Assembly: GCF_000024405.1 (NCBI RefSeq)
Contig: NC_013517.1
Span: forward strand, 2,945,989 to 3,009,988
Origin: Sebaldella termitidis ATCC 33386
Lineage (GTDB): Bacteria; Fusobacteriota; Fusobacteriia; Fusobacteriales; Leptotrichiaceae
DNA: 64,000 nucleotides
Direction of reading: 5' to 3'
Below are positions 7,796 to 16,148 of this stretch, one piece after another. The position numbers and the translations under genes are program-made. The notes beneath the pieces are model-generated. The model was not told the DNA's origin, searched no databases, and saw only the letters and a list, made by a program, of their open reading frames with translations. How positions within the stretch are numbered: the stretch's first letter is position 1; each line of letters opens with the position of its first letter.

Positions 7796-9886
7796 CTAAA
7801 CCGCGCACGATACGCATTCATCTATTGTAGCTTTTCTCGTTCTTGTATAATATAGTGATTTAAGACCCATTTTATGGGCATATACATAATATTTAGCCAG
7901 ATCTCTTGTATTATCACTGCTGTTAGTATATAAAATTGTTGATATCCCTTGATCAACGTGTCTCTGAATAACAGAAATCAGTTTTATCAGACTTTTTTGA
8001 TCCATGTCATATGCTGACTTGTAAAAGAAATAATTATCATTTGTCAGGTAAGGCATAGGGTAAAATGTTGTGCTGTCTCCGTACTCTCTTACTTCTATAG
8101 TATCTACTATAGGCATTACAGATGCTGTAGAGCTTAATATATAAGAAGTAGACTGATTCGGAGCTATTGCCATTCTGTATGCATGATACATACCGTTTTT
8201 CATAACCTGTCCTTTAAGGATTTCCCAGTCTTCCTTAGTAGGAATATGAATCCCGTCAAAAAGTTCTTTTACTTTTTCTGTTTTAGGCATATATTCGTGT
8301 TCTGTATATTTATCAAAATAAGTTCCTTTAGCATATTCTGATTTTTCAAAGTCTTTAAATCTCTTATTTCTGTCTCTGGCTATTTCCATTGATTTTTCTA
8401 TTGAATAATAATTTACGATCATGAAAAATACATTACAAAAATCCAGTGCTTCTCTGCTTTCATACATTATAAAGTTTTTTGCGAAGAAACCGTGAAGATT
8501 CATTGCCCCAAGCCCCACACTGTGCAGCTCCTCGTTTGCTTTTTTTATAGAAGGAACCATGTCTATATTTGTGAGGTCAGAAACCATTGTAAGAGATTCC
8601 ATTGCTGTTTTTACAGCCTCTTTTATTCTCTTATTTTCCATTACAGTCACTATATTCAATGACCCAAGATTACATGAGATACCTCTTCTTATTGTGTCTT
8701 CTTCATAATATGTTCCTATATCCGAAACTTCTGAAAGCTGCATTATCTCTGTACAAAGATTTGAAAATTTTACTTCTCCTATATCTTTTAAAGCATGTTC
8801 ATTATTTGCATTATCTTTAAAGAATAAATATGGATAACCGCTTTCTTTTTGTGTCTGTGCTATTTTCACAAGCAGATGTCTTGCATTCAGCTTTTTCTTT
8901 TTCACATTGGGATTATCTACCAATTCCTCGTACATTTCATTCATATCCATATCATCAAGATATTTTCCATATTCCTGAAACACCGTATGAGCATGAAATA
9001 CATAATAAGGCTCGTCTTTTTCTGCCAGCTCCATAAATTTATCAGGTATTATAACTCCTATTGACAATGACTTTATTCTTACCTTTTCATCTACGTTTAT
9101 CTTCTTACAGTCAAGAAATTCTTCTATATCCGAATGAAATACATTCAGATATACAGCTCCTGCACCGGCTCTCTGACCAAGCTGATTTGCATAAGAGAAA
9201 ATATCTTCAAGTATTTTCATTATAGGAAGCACTCCGCTTGCTCTTCCTTCCACTCCCTTGATAGATTCTCCCCTTCCTCTCAGCTTTGAGAGATTAAGTG
9301 CCACTCCTCCGCCTATTGATGAAAGCTTCATGGCAGAATCAACAGCATAACCTATTCCGTTCAGGTTATCACCGATTTCATCCAGAAAACATGATACTAA
9401 TTCTCCTGATCTTTTCTTTCCGGAATTCAAAAATGTTGGTGTAGCAGGCTGATATTCTTGATTTATCAGCATTTCGGCATATTCCAGCGACTGTGTAAGG
9501 TTTCCCTGTCCAAGATACAATGAAATAACCGCTATTCTGTCCTCATATCTCTCCAAAAACTTTTCTCCGGAATCATCTCTCAGTGCATAGCTCTGATAAA
9601 ACTTAAATGCACTCATAAACGACGGAAATCTGAATTTTTTATCATATACCAGCGTAAATACTTTTTGTATTTCTTCAAAGGTATACATCTTGTAAAAATC
9701 AATATAATAATCATTTTCTATGAGATAATCAATTTTTTCTTTCAAAGTATAGAAAAAAACAGTATTTTTATTTACATAATCCAGAAAATATGATTTTACT
9801 GCTTCTTTATCTTTCTCCAGCTGAAACTCGTCATCTTTTTTTATCATTATCTCATTATTGAGAAATATCCATTTTTTTGCTATCAT
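7796..9886 (-). CDS. nrdE: Class Ib ribonucleotide reductase, large (catalytic) subunit
   Basis: The 696-residue protein reduces ribonucleoside diphosphates in the cytoplasm. Visible features are NSGKKRSGELVSCFLDEI (first active-site Cys), ISCNLGSLNIV (second active-site Cys and the NLxS loop), the radical-transfer tyrosines near the C-terminus, and the tail DECVSCAV with the CxxC-type pair that receives electrons from the NrdH-like protein. The N-terminal ATP-cone is short, as expected for class Ib. The ATG overlaps the nrdI stop (ATGA) and has AGGAGG upstream, so translation is probably coupled. Confidence 0.95.
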   Translation of the reverse strand: MIAKKWIFLNNEIMIKKDDEFQLEKDKEAVKSYFLDYVNKNTVFFYTLKEKIDYLIENDYYIDFYKMYTFEEIQKVFTLVYDKKFRFPSFMSAFKFYQSYALRDDSGEKFLERYEDRIAVISLYLGQGNLTQSLEYAEMLINQEYQPATPTFLNSGKKRSGELVSCFLDEIGDNLNGIGYAVDSAMKLSSIGGGVALNLSKLRGRGESIKGVEGRASGVLPIMKILEDIFSYANQLGQRAGAGAVYLNVFHSDIEEFLDCKKINVDEKVRIKSLSIGVIIPDKFMELAEKDEPYYVFHAHTVFQEYGKYLDDMDMNEMYEELVDNPNVKKKKLNARHLLVKIAQTQKESGYPYLFFKDNANNEHALKDIGEVKFSNLCTEIMQLSEVSDIGTYYEEDTIRRGISCNLGSLNIVTVMENKRIKEAVKTAMESLTMVSDLTNIDMVPSIKKANEELHSVGLGAMNLHGFFAKNFIMYESREALDFCNVFFMIVNYYSIEKSMEIARDRNKRFKDFEKSEYAKGTYFDKYTEHEYMPKTEKVKELFDGIHIPTKEDWEILKGQVMKNGMYHAYRMAIAPNQSTSYILSSTASVMPIVDTIEVREYGDSTTFYPMPYLTNDNYFFYKSAYDMDQKSLIKLISVIQRHVDQGISTILYTNSSDNTRDLAKYYVYAHKMGLKSLYYTRTRKATIDECVSCAV

Positions 9887-10251
9887 CTTATTTCCTCCAC
9901 TTTTCTTATAAATGTTTCTACTTCCGAATTCAATCCTGCCAGTTCAAATTTTAAAATAACAGGTATATTGTAATGTTCTGATATTTTATCTGCTGCCAGG
10001 GCATATAATTTCCCCCAGTTCATATTGCCGCTTGACGATACACTCAGTATCTTTTCATTATTTTTCAAAAGAAATTTTTCTGTTGTTTTTGAGACTTCAC
10101 CGAAATTAGTGGTGAATGTCACAAGATGTCCTTTGTTTTCAGCAACAGTTTCTTCATTTATTTTAATAAAAATCCAATTTTTTAAAGGCCGTATTTTATT
10201 TATAAATCTTTCTACATTGCCTGTTTTAGAGTCATAATATATATATTTCAT
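9883..10251 (-). CDS. nrdI: NrdI flavodoxin-like activator of NrdF
   Basis: The 122-residue flavoprotein supplies oxidant to assemble the dimanganese-tyrosyl radical in NrdF (known for the family). It starts with YYDSKTGNVERFINKI, a flavodoxin-like phosphate loop, and contains VTFTTNFGEVSKTTEKFL and SVSSSGNMNWG, both typical of NrdI. It is cytoplasmic. Its stop codon overlaps the nrdE start by four bases. Confidence 0.92.
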   Translation of the reverse strand: MKYIYYDSKTGNVERFINKIRPLKNWIFIKINEETVAENKGHLVTFTTNFGEVSKTTEKFLLKNNEKILSVSSSGNMNWGKLYALAADKISEHYNIPVILKFELAGLNSEVETFIRKVEEIR

Positions 10252-10282
10252 ATCATAACCTCGCTTTCCTTAGATAATAAAA

Positions 10283-10316
10283 GGCGACAAGGTAATATCC
10301 AATATCTTTTGCCACC
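10283..10316 (-). other. Intercistronic hairpin between nrdH and nrdI
   Basis: On the minus strand GGTGGCAAAAGATAT pairs imperfectly with a segment ending in TTGTCGCC and is followed by TTTTATTAT. It resembles a weak terminator or an mRNA-processing hairpin. It could lower nrdIEF expression relative to nrdH. Confidence 0.5.
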
Positions 10317-10324
10317 TGTTATAT

Positions 10325-10564
10325 TTATAAAGAGTCCATAATTTCTTTTAATTCTTCCGGTTTGAACCCTACAGTTCTTCTTAATTCCTGATCATGTTCA
10401 AATAATATTACTGTGGGAACTGATCTGATTTTATATTTTACAGCCAGCTCAGGACTGTCAAACGGATTTACTTTTTCATACTCCACACCGCTTTTATCTA
10501 ATAAATCTGACACCATTGCACATGGATTGCAGTCATTTTTTTCAAATTTTATTATCTTTTTCAT
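10325..10564 (-). CDS. nrdH: NrdH-like glutaredoxin/thioredoxin
   Basis: The 79-residue thioredoxin-fold protein has a CNPC active site (residues 12-15), a cis-proline in SVPTVILF, and a final GFKPEELKEIMDSL helix. As the first gene before nrdI-nrdE-nrdF it is the probable electron donor to NrdE. Classical NrdH has CxxC with a WSGF motif near the C-terminus. Here GFKPEEL is present without WS, so the symbol is assigned by context plus fold. AAGGGAAG precedes the ATG. Confidence 0.8.
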   Translation of the reverse strand: MKKIIKFEKNDCNPCAMVSDLLDKSGVEYEKVNPFDSPELAVKYKIRSVPTVILFEHDQELRRTVGFKPEELKEIMDSL

Positions 10565-10583
10565 ATATATCTTCCCTTCGCAA

Positions 10584-10630
10584 ACACTATATATAGTGTT
10601 TTTTAATATTTATAAATCTATATGTAGTAT
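10584..10630 (-). promoter_or_regulatory. Two NrdR boxes upstream of the nrd operon
   Basis: Box 1 is the perfect palindrome ACACTATATATAGTGT (10584-10599). Box 2, AATCTATATGTAGTAT (10615-10630), matches box 1 at 12 of 16 positions. Their centres are 31 bp apart, the known spacing for the ATP/dATP-sensing repressor NrdR. They lie 20-66 bp upstream of nrdH, where they would cover the promoter. Confidence 0.9.
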
Positions 10631-11142
10631 ACAAACTATTTATAAAAAATTCAAACTATATTTTCATTTTATTTGTATATACTAACTAAAAATGATGTTT
10701 CAATATTGATTTCATTACTTTTCAGGAATATATATATTTTTTATATTTGTACATTTAGATTTATTCATAAAAAAATATGGTTCTCATAAATAAAGCCCTT
10801 GAATATACTGATAAAATACATATCTTTTTTTAACACAGCAAGTAAAATCAATGATAAAAATAATCATTTTTTTTATTTGCTCCAAATATTTCACTTATAC
10901 TGAGATATAATCTTATATATTGATGCCGGATATTTTTCTGTAACACAGAATTAACTGATATGATACTGCCGGCAGGCAGCAGGAAGAGAGAAAATTTCTC
11001 TGAATGATACAGAGTATAATATTTACTTAATACAAACAGATTAAAATAGAAAATTAGTTTTTATTCTGAAAATTATTTTTGAATGCCTTAAAATATATCT
11101 TTCATTTATTAAATATAATTATCATAAAAATTACAAATAAAA
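10631..11142. other. Non-coding stretch between nrdH and ybaB
   Basis: This is about 500 bp of AT-rich sequence with stop codons in every frame. Apart from the NrdR boxes and the ybaB terminator at its edges I see no gene, repeat or RNA element. A GC-richer patch (CTGCCGGCAGGCAGCAGG, around 10965-10985) stands out without a clear structure. Confidence 0.5.
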
Positions 11143-11162
11143 AAAACACCATTACGGTGTCG
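11143..11162 (-). terminator. Terminator of ybaB
   Basis: Minus-strand ACACC-GTAAT-GGTGT is followed by eight T residues. It lies 15 bp after the ybaB stop. Confidence 0.85.
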
Positions 11163-11176
11163 TTTTATATCAATCT

Positions 11177-11533
11177 TTAGAATAAACCTGGAATATTTAC
11201 TCCGCCTGTTACAAGCTCCATTTCTTTTTCTGCAAGCTCTTCGGCTTTTTCCAATACTTCGTTTACTGCATTTATGATCATATCTGCTACTATAGAAGCA
11301 TCTTCATCCTCTACAGCATCTTTTAATATATCTAATGATAAATTCATTTCTAAAATCTGCTTTTGACCATTTGCTTTTATAGTTACTGCTCCGCCGCCTA
11401 CTGATGTCTCCACTGTTTTATCTTTTAGCTCTTCTTGTATTTTTAGCATTTCCTGCTGCATTTGCTGAGCCTGTCTAATGATATCTTGCTGTCCGCCTTG
11501 TGATGCCCCTGGTTTTTTTATTTTTCTAACCAT
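11177..11533 (-). CDS. ybaB: YbaB/EbfC-family nucleoid-associated protein
   Basis: This 118-residue DNA-binding protein has the family layout. An N-terminal helix carries QAQQMQQEMLKIQEELK, the central strands include VGGGAVTIKANGQKQILEM, and a C-terminal helix is followed by a short glycine-rich tail ending in VNIPGLF. It forms dimers that coat the nucleoid. In many genomes it sits next to dnaX or recR; here it follows five tRNA genes on the same strand. GAGGAGG precedes the ATG. Confidence 0.93.
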   Translation of the reverse strand: MVRKIKKPGASQGGQQDIIRQAQQMQQEMLKIQEELKDKTVETSVGGGAVTIKANGQKQILEMNLSLDILKDAVEDEDASIVADMIINAVNEVLEKAEELAEKEMELVTGGVNIPGLF

Positions 11534-11592
11534 TGTTTATTAAGCCTCCTCAGAATTATAACTATATATTTTCAAAATTTTTTTAAAAAAAA

Positions 11593-11677
11593 TGGTGGTG
11601 AGAGAAGGATTCGAACCTTCGAAGGCGTAGCCGTCAGATTTACAGTCTGATCCCTTTGGCCGCTCGGGAACCTCACC
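11593..11677 (-). tRNA. tRNA-Tyr (GTA)
   Basis: This is an 85-nt cloverleaf with a long variable arm and encoded CCA. The acceptor GGTGAGG pairs with TCTCACC. The anticodon loop CTGTAAA gives GTA. It is the last of five tRNAs transcribed from 12.1 kb. Confidence 0.95.
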
Positions 11678-11688
11678 AGAAAATTAAA

Positions 11689-11764
11689 TGGTGCCGCTTG
11701 TCGGATTCGAACCAACCACCTGCTGATTACAAGTCAGCTGCTCTACCAAATGAGCTAAAGCGGC
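11689..11764 (-). tRNA. tRNA-Thr (TGT)
   Basis: This is a 76-nt cloverleaf with acceptor GCCGCTT/AAGCGGC, anticodon loop CTTGTAA (TGT), T-loop GGTTCGAATCC and encoded CCA. Confidence 0.95.
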
Positions 11765-11780
11765 ACAAATATTAAATTGT

Positions 11781-11857
11781 TGGCGGGAGTGACGGGGCTC
11801 GAACCCGCGACCTCTGGCGTGACAGGCCAGCGCTCTAACCAGCTGAGCTACACCCCC
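11781..11857 (-). tRNA. tRNA-Asp (GTC)
   Basis: This is a 77-nt cloverleaf with acceptor GGGGGTG/CACTCCC, anticodon loop CTGTCAC (GTC), a GGTTCGAGCCC T-arm and encoded CCA. Confidence 0.95.
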
Positions 11858-11898
11858 ACAGGGTGTCTTGAAATTATATAAACCAAATATTTCTTAAA

Positions 11899-11974
11899 TG
11901 GTGGTCGCTACTGGGCTCGAACCAGTGACCCCCTGCTTGTAAGGCAGGTGCTCTCCCAACTGAGCTAAGCGACC
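11899..11974 (-). tRNA. tRNA-Val (TAC)
   Basis: This is a 76-nt cloverleaf with acceptor GGTCGCT/AGCGACC, anticodon loop CTTACAA (TAC) and encoded CCA. Confidence 0.95.
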
Positions 11975-11990
11975 GTAAAGGATTTAAGTT

Positions 11991-12065
11991 TGGTACGCCC
12001 TAGGGGGATCGAACCCCTGTTACCGGGATGAAAACCCGAGGTCCTGACCACTAGACGAAGGGCGC
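11991..12065 (-). tRNA. tRNA-Glu (TTC)
   Basis: This is a 75-nt cloverleaf, first in the tRNA cluster. The acceptor is GCGCCCT/AGGGCGT with a G-U first pair, the anticodon loop is TTTTCAT (TTC), and CCA is encoded. Confidence 0.94.
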
Positions 12066-12119
12066 ATAGTTTGAGGTGCTTGTTATCAAGCTTTTTCATA
12101 TCCTCTCAAGACGAATAAG

Positions 12120-12148
12120 ATAATATCATAAAAAAAAACTTTCGTCAA
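12120..12148 (-). promoter_or_regulatory. Strong promoter of the tRNA cluster
   Basis: On the minus strand TTGACG (12143-12148), a 17-bp spacer and TATTAT (12120-12125) form a near-consensus sigma-70 promoter. It lies about 55 bp upstream of tRNA-Glu and can drive all five tRNAs and possibly ybaB. Confidence 0.85.
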
Positions 12149-12500
12149 CAATATTTTTGATATTTTTTTGTTTTTTTTCTTACTGTCTTCTAGAACCCTT
12201 GAAAACAAAGGATTTATTTTTTATAAAAAAAATGTTTTTTTTGCATTTTACAGCTGTTTTCCTATACAAATAATATCTGTTTTTTTTCAAAATAATGTAT
12301 TTTTTTATATTTGATAAGTAAATAAATTTTTCAAAATTTCTTATTATTTATAATTTTATTTTTTTCATACATATATAGTAGATATATTTTTTATCTGCTG
12401 TTTTTATATTCTGAAAATTACTTTTACAGTGCTTTCTTACGCTTTTTTAATAACAGAATATTTTTCTAAGGCTTTTCTATGATTATTTATATTGTTTTTT
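12149..12500. other. T-rich non-coding stretch
   Basis: The + strand here is mostly T-runs broken by short mixed segments, with no open frame. It separates the divergent tRNA and ompA-like transcription units. The only signal I see is a TATAAT at 12504-12509 for the downstream lipoprotein gene. A clear -35 is not visible. Confidence 0.5.
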
Positions 12501-12555
12501 TGGTATAATTTATAGTGTATGTTAAGAATTAAAAATTTGATAGGGAGGTAATACA

Positions 12556-13203
12556 ATGAAAAATAAATTTATAATGACTTTAGCCTTAAGTTTAATAGTT
12601 GTCTCTTGTACAACTACAAATCCTGAGACAGGGAAAACACAGGCAAGTAAAACTACAATAGGTGCAGGGGCAGGAGCTGCTGCCGGTGCCGTACTAGGAC
12701 AAATTATAGGTAAAGACACTAAAGGAACTGTAATAGGTACAGCTGCCGGTGCTGCAGTAGGAGCAGTTATTGGTAATGTTTTTGATAAACAGGAAGCTAA
12801 GTTAAGAGAGGATCTAAAAGGAACAGGTGTCGAGGTTACAAGAACAGCTGAGGGTGAAATTAAGCTGGTAGCTCCGGAAAATGTTACATTTGCTACTAAC
12901 AGCAGTACTATTTCTTCGAGATTCACTAATACTCTTGATTCCATCGCGTCAGTATTAAAAGAATATCCTGATTCTAATATTACAGTATCGGGACATACAG
13001 ACAGTACAGGAAATGATGCTATTAATAACCCGCTTTCTGTAAACAGAGCAAATAGTGTTGCTAATTACCTTAAACAGGAAGGTATTGCTTCCAGCAGAAT
13101 AACTGCTGTAGGTTACGGAAGCAAACAGCCTGTAGCTTCTAACTCTACTTCTGACGGACGTGCACAAAACAGAAGAGTTGAAATAAAAATAACTGCAAAA
13201 TAA
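12556..13203 (+). CDS. OmpA-family lipoprotein with glycine-zipper segment
   Basis: The 215-residue protein starts with a lipoprotein signal (LIVVSC, lipidated Cys at about residue 18). A glycine-zipper/2TM-like segment rich in GAGAGAAAG and GTAAGAAVGAVIG follows at residues 36-75. The C-terminal OmpA peptidoglycan-binding domain (about 105-215) contains ITVSGHTDSTG and the closing NRRVEIKI. It resembles YiaD: anchored in the outer membrane and bound to peptidoglycan, linking envelope layers. GGGAGGT precedes the ATG. It indicates a diderm cell. Confidence 0.92.
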   Translation: MKNKFIMTLALSLIVVSCTTTNPETGKTQASKTTIGAGAGAAAGAVLGQIIGKDTKGTVIGTAAGAAVGAVIGNVFDKQEAKLREDLKGTGVEVTRTAEGEIKLVAPENVTFATNSSTISSRFTNTLDSIASVLKEYPDSNITVSGHTDSTGNDAINNPLSVNRANSVANYLKQEGIASSRITAVGYGSKQPVASNSTSDGRAQNRRVEIKITAK

Positions 13204-13213
13204 GATTTATAAC

Positions 13214-13262
13214 AAAAAACAGACTTGACCGGTTTATAAAGCCGTTAAAAGTCTGTTTTTCT
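13214..13262 (+). terminator. Terminator after the OmpA-like gene
   Basis: AAAACAGACTT and AAGTCTGTTTTT form a long stem with a T-run, 15 bp after the stop codon. Confidence 0.85.
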
Positions 13263-13302
13263 ATTTTAAAAAATAAATCTGCCTTAATAGCTGCAATAAA
13301 AT

Positions 13303-13713
13303 CTATAATATTTTTTCCACTATAATAAACCTTCTGCCATCCTGTTCATATTTTTTGTTTGTCTTCTTAAAACCAAATTTTTCATAAAATCCTGTTTTTT
13401 CTATTCTTGAATTACACCATATCTTTTTTATATTATTTCTTCCTGCATAATCAATAACCTCATTAAGAAGCATTGTTCCGTATCCTTTTCCCTGCTCTGC
13501 TGCAAGAGTGGCAAATTTTCTGAATTGAATACTGTCATTTTCTGTAAATAAAGATATTACTGACATTAATTTATCATCTGCATAAAGCCCTAAATGTATC
13601 CCCTTTTCATCCTCTTCCAGCTTTACATATTCTATATCCTTTTCAGGATACATAACTTCATATCTTAATTTCCATACCCTGCTAAGCTCTGTTTCCTTTA
13701 TCTGTAATTTCAT
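13303..13713 (-). CDS. GNAT-family N-acetyltransferase
   Basis: The 136-residue single-domain acetyltransferase has the acetyl-CoA pyrophosphate loop EQGKGYGTMLLNEV near residue 75, preceded by the beta-strand FRKFATLA. A C-terminal SRIEKTGFYEKFGFKKTNKKYE segment is typical of small GNATs. It transfers an acetyl group from acetyl-CoA to an unknown amine. AGGAG precedes the ATG. It is monocistronic. Confidence 0.85.
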   Translation of the reverse strand: MKLQIKETELSRVWKLRYEVMYPEKDIEYVKLEEDEKGIHLGLYADDKLMSVISLFTENDSIQFRKFATLAAEQGKGYGTMLLNEVIDYAGRNNIKKIWCNSRIEKTGFYEKFGFKKTNKKYEQDGRRFIIVEKIL

Positions 13714-13869
13714 ATTTTTCTCCTGTTATAATTATTAGATTTTTTTTGATAATTGATTTTAATATTATAATTACAAATAAGTCAACTTTATTTTTGAACA
13801 GCCTTTTTTCATTTTCCCCATTGATAAATTAACCTATAAATGATATACTTTACACTTAGGAGGTATAAC

Positions 13870-15624
13870 ATGAAATTCTTTGATTTCATAAAAAGTTTTT
13901 TCATTTTTACAATAAAAGAAATATACTCGTTTTTTTTAAAATTATTACTTGCAATAGTTGTTTTTACAATTGTTTTTCTTATTTTTGCAGCTTCAATGGG
14001 GAAAATCCTTGAACAAAAAAATACTGTAAATAAGAATTATGAATATGTTGTATTTAATCCTTATGATCCTACCGAGGACAAATTAAATAACAAACTCTTT
14101 GTAAATTCCAAATATAATGTAAATTTTTATAAAATAGTCAATTCTGTAGATTATATAGCCCAGGATCCTAAAGTCAAAGGTGTTATTATTAATCTAGACC
14201 AGATTTCACTGAATTCTTCACAGATTGAAGAACTCATACCAAAATTTGAAAAAATAAAAAAGAGCGGAAAGAAGATATATGCCTATGGAAGCTATATCGA
14301 TAATAATAAATATTCACTGGCAGTAAATGCAAGTGAAATCAGCATGGTTCCGTCAGCATCAGCAGATTTGTCAATTACAGGCTATCATTATTCAAGTCTG
14401 TATTATAAAAATCTTTTTGACAAGCTTGGAATTGATATTAAAGTTATCCATATTGGTGATTTTAAATCATACGGTGAGAATTATACAAGGACTTCCATCT
14501 CTGACGAGCTGAAAGGCGAGCTGACAAGAATTTTTGACAGAAGACTTGATATATTTACGGAAAATATTTCTAAAGCAAGAAAAATTGATAAAAATAAGCT
14601 TTCTGCTGATGTCATGAATGGCGACAGTTCTTTCCTCACTCCGTTTAATGCGAGGGACAGAGGATTTATTGATAAGCTGGAGTATTCTGGTCAGCTTTTT
14701 CAAAGACTTGGAATAACAGATGAAAATATCATTGATATATATGATTATGCGGCTAAGATGCGTGTACCTGAGAAAAAGGACAAAATAGCTGTTATTTATG
14801 CTGAAGGCCCTATTATGTATGATGAAAATACAGGAAACAATATTGCTATCACACCGGTTAGTATTGCTGAAAAGATAAAACAGCTGAAAAAAGTAAATAA
14901 CCTTAAAGGTGTGGTATTAAGAATAAATTCACCGGGTGGTTCTGCCTTAAGTGCCGAGCTTATCTATCAGATGTTTTCTGAAATGCCTGTTCCTGTTTAT
15001 GTTTCTATGGGAAGTACCGCAGCTTCAGGCGGCTATTATATAGCAATGGCAGGAGATAAAATTTTTGCAGACAAAAGTACTATTACCGGTTCTGTTGGTG
15101 TAGTAAGTACTATTCCAAAAATAAAAAAGGCAGCCGGTAATCTGGGGATAGACAGCAGCAGTATCACCAAAGGTAAATATTCTGATTTATATGACCCTTT
15201 TGTAGATTTAAGTGAAGAAAGTACGGAAAGATTACGTACAAGTATGCAGGATACATATAAAGAGTTCAAGTCAAGAGTTGAAAAAAACAGAGGCATCTCA
15301 GCTGATAAACTTGAGGAATATGCTCAGGGTAAAGTATGGCTCGGTGATGAAGCTAAGGAAATAGGGCTTGTTGACCAGATCGGCTCACTTGATGATACAA
15401 TACAGGCAATGGCCAAGGATCTGAAATTACAAAATTACAGTGTAGAAGAAATCTTTGTAAAAGAAGATTATAATAAAGTTCTTCAAAGACTTTCGGGATA
15501 TATCACAGCACAGGTAACTCTTATGGATATACCTAAAGTAATGAATGAAATAGAATTTTTAAAGCAAAATTCTGCAAAACCGCTTTATTATCTGCCATAT
15601 GATATTAAATCACTTGTTTATTAA
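13870..15624 (+). CDS. sppA: Signal peptide peptidase SppA, long (67K) type
   Basis: This 584-residue membrane-anchored serine protease degrades cleaved signal peptides. One N-terminal transmembrane helix (about residues 20-45) precedes two ClpP/crotonase-like S49 domains. IGDFKSYGENYTR in the first domain carries the catalytic Lys, and GSTAASGGYYIAMAGDKI in the second carries the nucleophilic Ser. RINSPGGSALSAE is the conserved substrate loop. The length and two-domain form match the proteobacterial type rather than short Gram-positive SppA. The start is set at 13870, after AGGAGGT; the frame opens ten codons earlier without a ribosome binding site. Confidence 0.93.
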   Translation: MKFFDFIKSFFIFTIKEIYSFFLKLLLAIVVFTIVFLIFAASMGKILEQKNTVNKNYEYVVFNPYDPTEDKLNNKLFVNSKYNVNFYKIVNSVDYIAQDPKVKGVIINLDQISLNSSQIEELIPKFEKIKKSGKKIYAYGSYIDNNKYSLAVNASEISMVPSASADLSITGYHYSSLYYKNLFDKLGIDIKVIHIGDFKSYGENYTRTSISDELKGELTRIFDRRLDIFTENISKARKIDKNKLSADVMNGDSSFLTPFNARDRGFIDKLEYSGQLFQRLGITDENIIDIYDYAAKMRVPEKKDKIAVIYAEGPIMYDENTGNNIAITPVSIAEKIKQLKKVNNLKGVVLRINSPGGSALSAELIYQMFSEMPVPVYVSMGSTAASGGYYIAMAGDKIFADKSTITGSVGVVSTIPKIKKAAGNLGIDSSSITKGKYSDLYDPFVDLSEESTERLRTSMQDTYKEFKSRVEKNRGISADKLEEYAQGKVWLGDEAKEIGLVDQIGSLDDTIQAMAKDLKLQNYSVEEIFVKEDYNKVLQRLSGYITAQVTLMDIPKVMNEIEFLKQNSAKPLYYLPYDIKSLVY

Positions 15625-15651
15625 TTTGGAAGATTTATAAATAAATTAAGA

Positions 15652-15712
15652 AGGAACCTTTGAAATTACACAATATTTTTCTTGTGTTATTTTCACTGGT
15701 TCCTGTTTTACT
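15652..15712 (+). terminator. Long imperfect hairpin after sppA
   Basis: GGAACC...GGTTCC arms with an inner ACACAA/TTGTGT pair make an imperfect stem of about 21 bp with a TATTTTTC loop, followed by TGTTTTACTTTT. It probably terminates sppA. Confidence 0.7.
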
Positions 15713-15763
15713 TTTCAGATAATTTTACTCTGTAATTACCTGAAAAATTCCAAAAAATACAAA

Positions 15764-15867
15764 TCCGGAAATTTAATATCTAAATTTCCGGAATCTCATA
15801 CGATTTTCCTGTATTATTTTATGAAGTCACAAGAGCTAGTTTGCTCTCATAAAATCCTATAATACAG
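15764..15867. repeat. Two further strong inverted repeats
   Basis: TCCGGAAATTTA and TAAATTTCCGGA (15764-15775 and 15781-15792) form a perfect 12-bp stem. A second structure pairs CTGTATTAT (15810-15818) with ATAATACAG (15859-15867), and inside it ATTTTATGA (15816-15824) with TCATAAAAT (15848-15856), with a smaller AGAGC/GCTCT stem at the tip. They lie downstream of the degraded minus-strand gene and may be its terminator region. Confidence 0.6.
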
Positions 15868-15886
15868 CCTTTATTTATTAATTTTT

Positions 15887-16148
15887 TTACATTATACTTT
15901 CAATAGCAGGTATAATAAACTTTCCATCCAATGTTTCATGCAGTATCATTTTGACAATATTCTCCTTTGGGGGATTTGTTATCAGTGTCTGCTTACAGAA
16001 TCGTATATGGTTTGTTCCGTTTACTATTTGTGCAGCACAATATAAAATTAGCACCCGCCGTATCCTTCATTATTTCTAAAAATACTATTGTCAGTTTTTG
16101 TGGTAAATTACATGGTTCCATTTTTAAAATCTTCCAGTTACCTGCCAT
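15887..16148 (-). pseudogene. Frameshifted small gene, possibly cystatin-like fold
   Basis: A minus-strand frame begins ATG at 16148 (MAGNWKILKM...) and runs through AGANFILCC to a stop at 15993. From about 16010 the next frame continues with TNPPKENIVKMILHETLDG and ends at 15887. Together they would make one protein of about 86 residues broken by a single frameshift. The MAGxW start, the central AGxNF strand and the late proline-rich turn recall small bacterial cystatin-like proteins, but this is a weak resemblance. The opposite-strand 102-codon frame at 15967-16275 is then its shadow. Confidence 0.35.

Noticed and set aside
12522-12944. 140-codon frame antisense to the OmpA-like lipoprotein
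   Set aside because: Low-complexity mirror of the glycine/alanine-rich coding strand, with no ribosome binding site. The sense strand is a clear gene.
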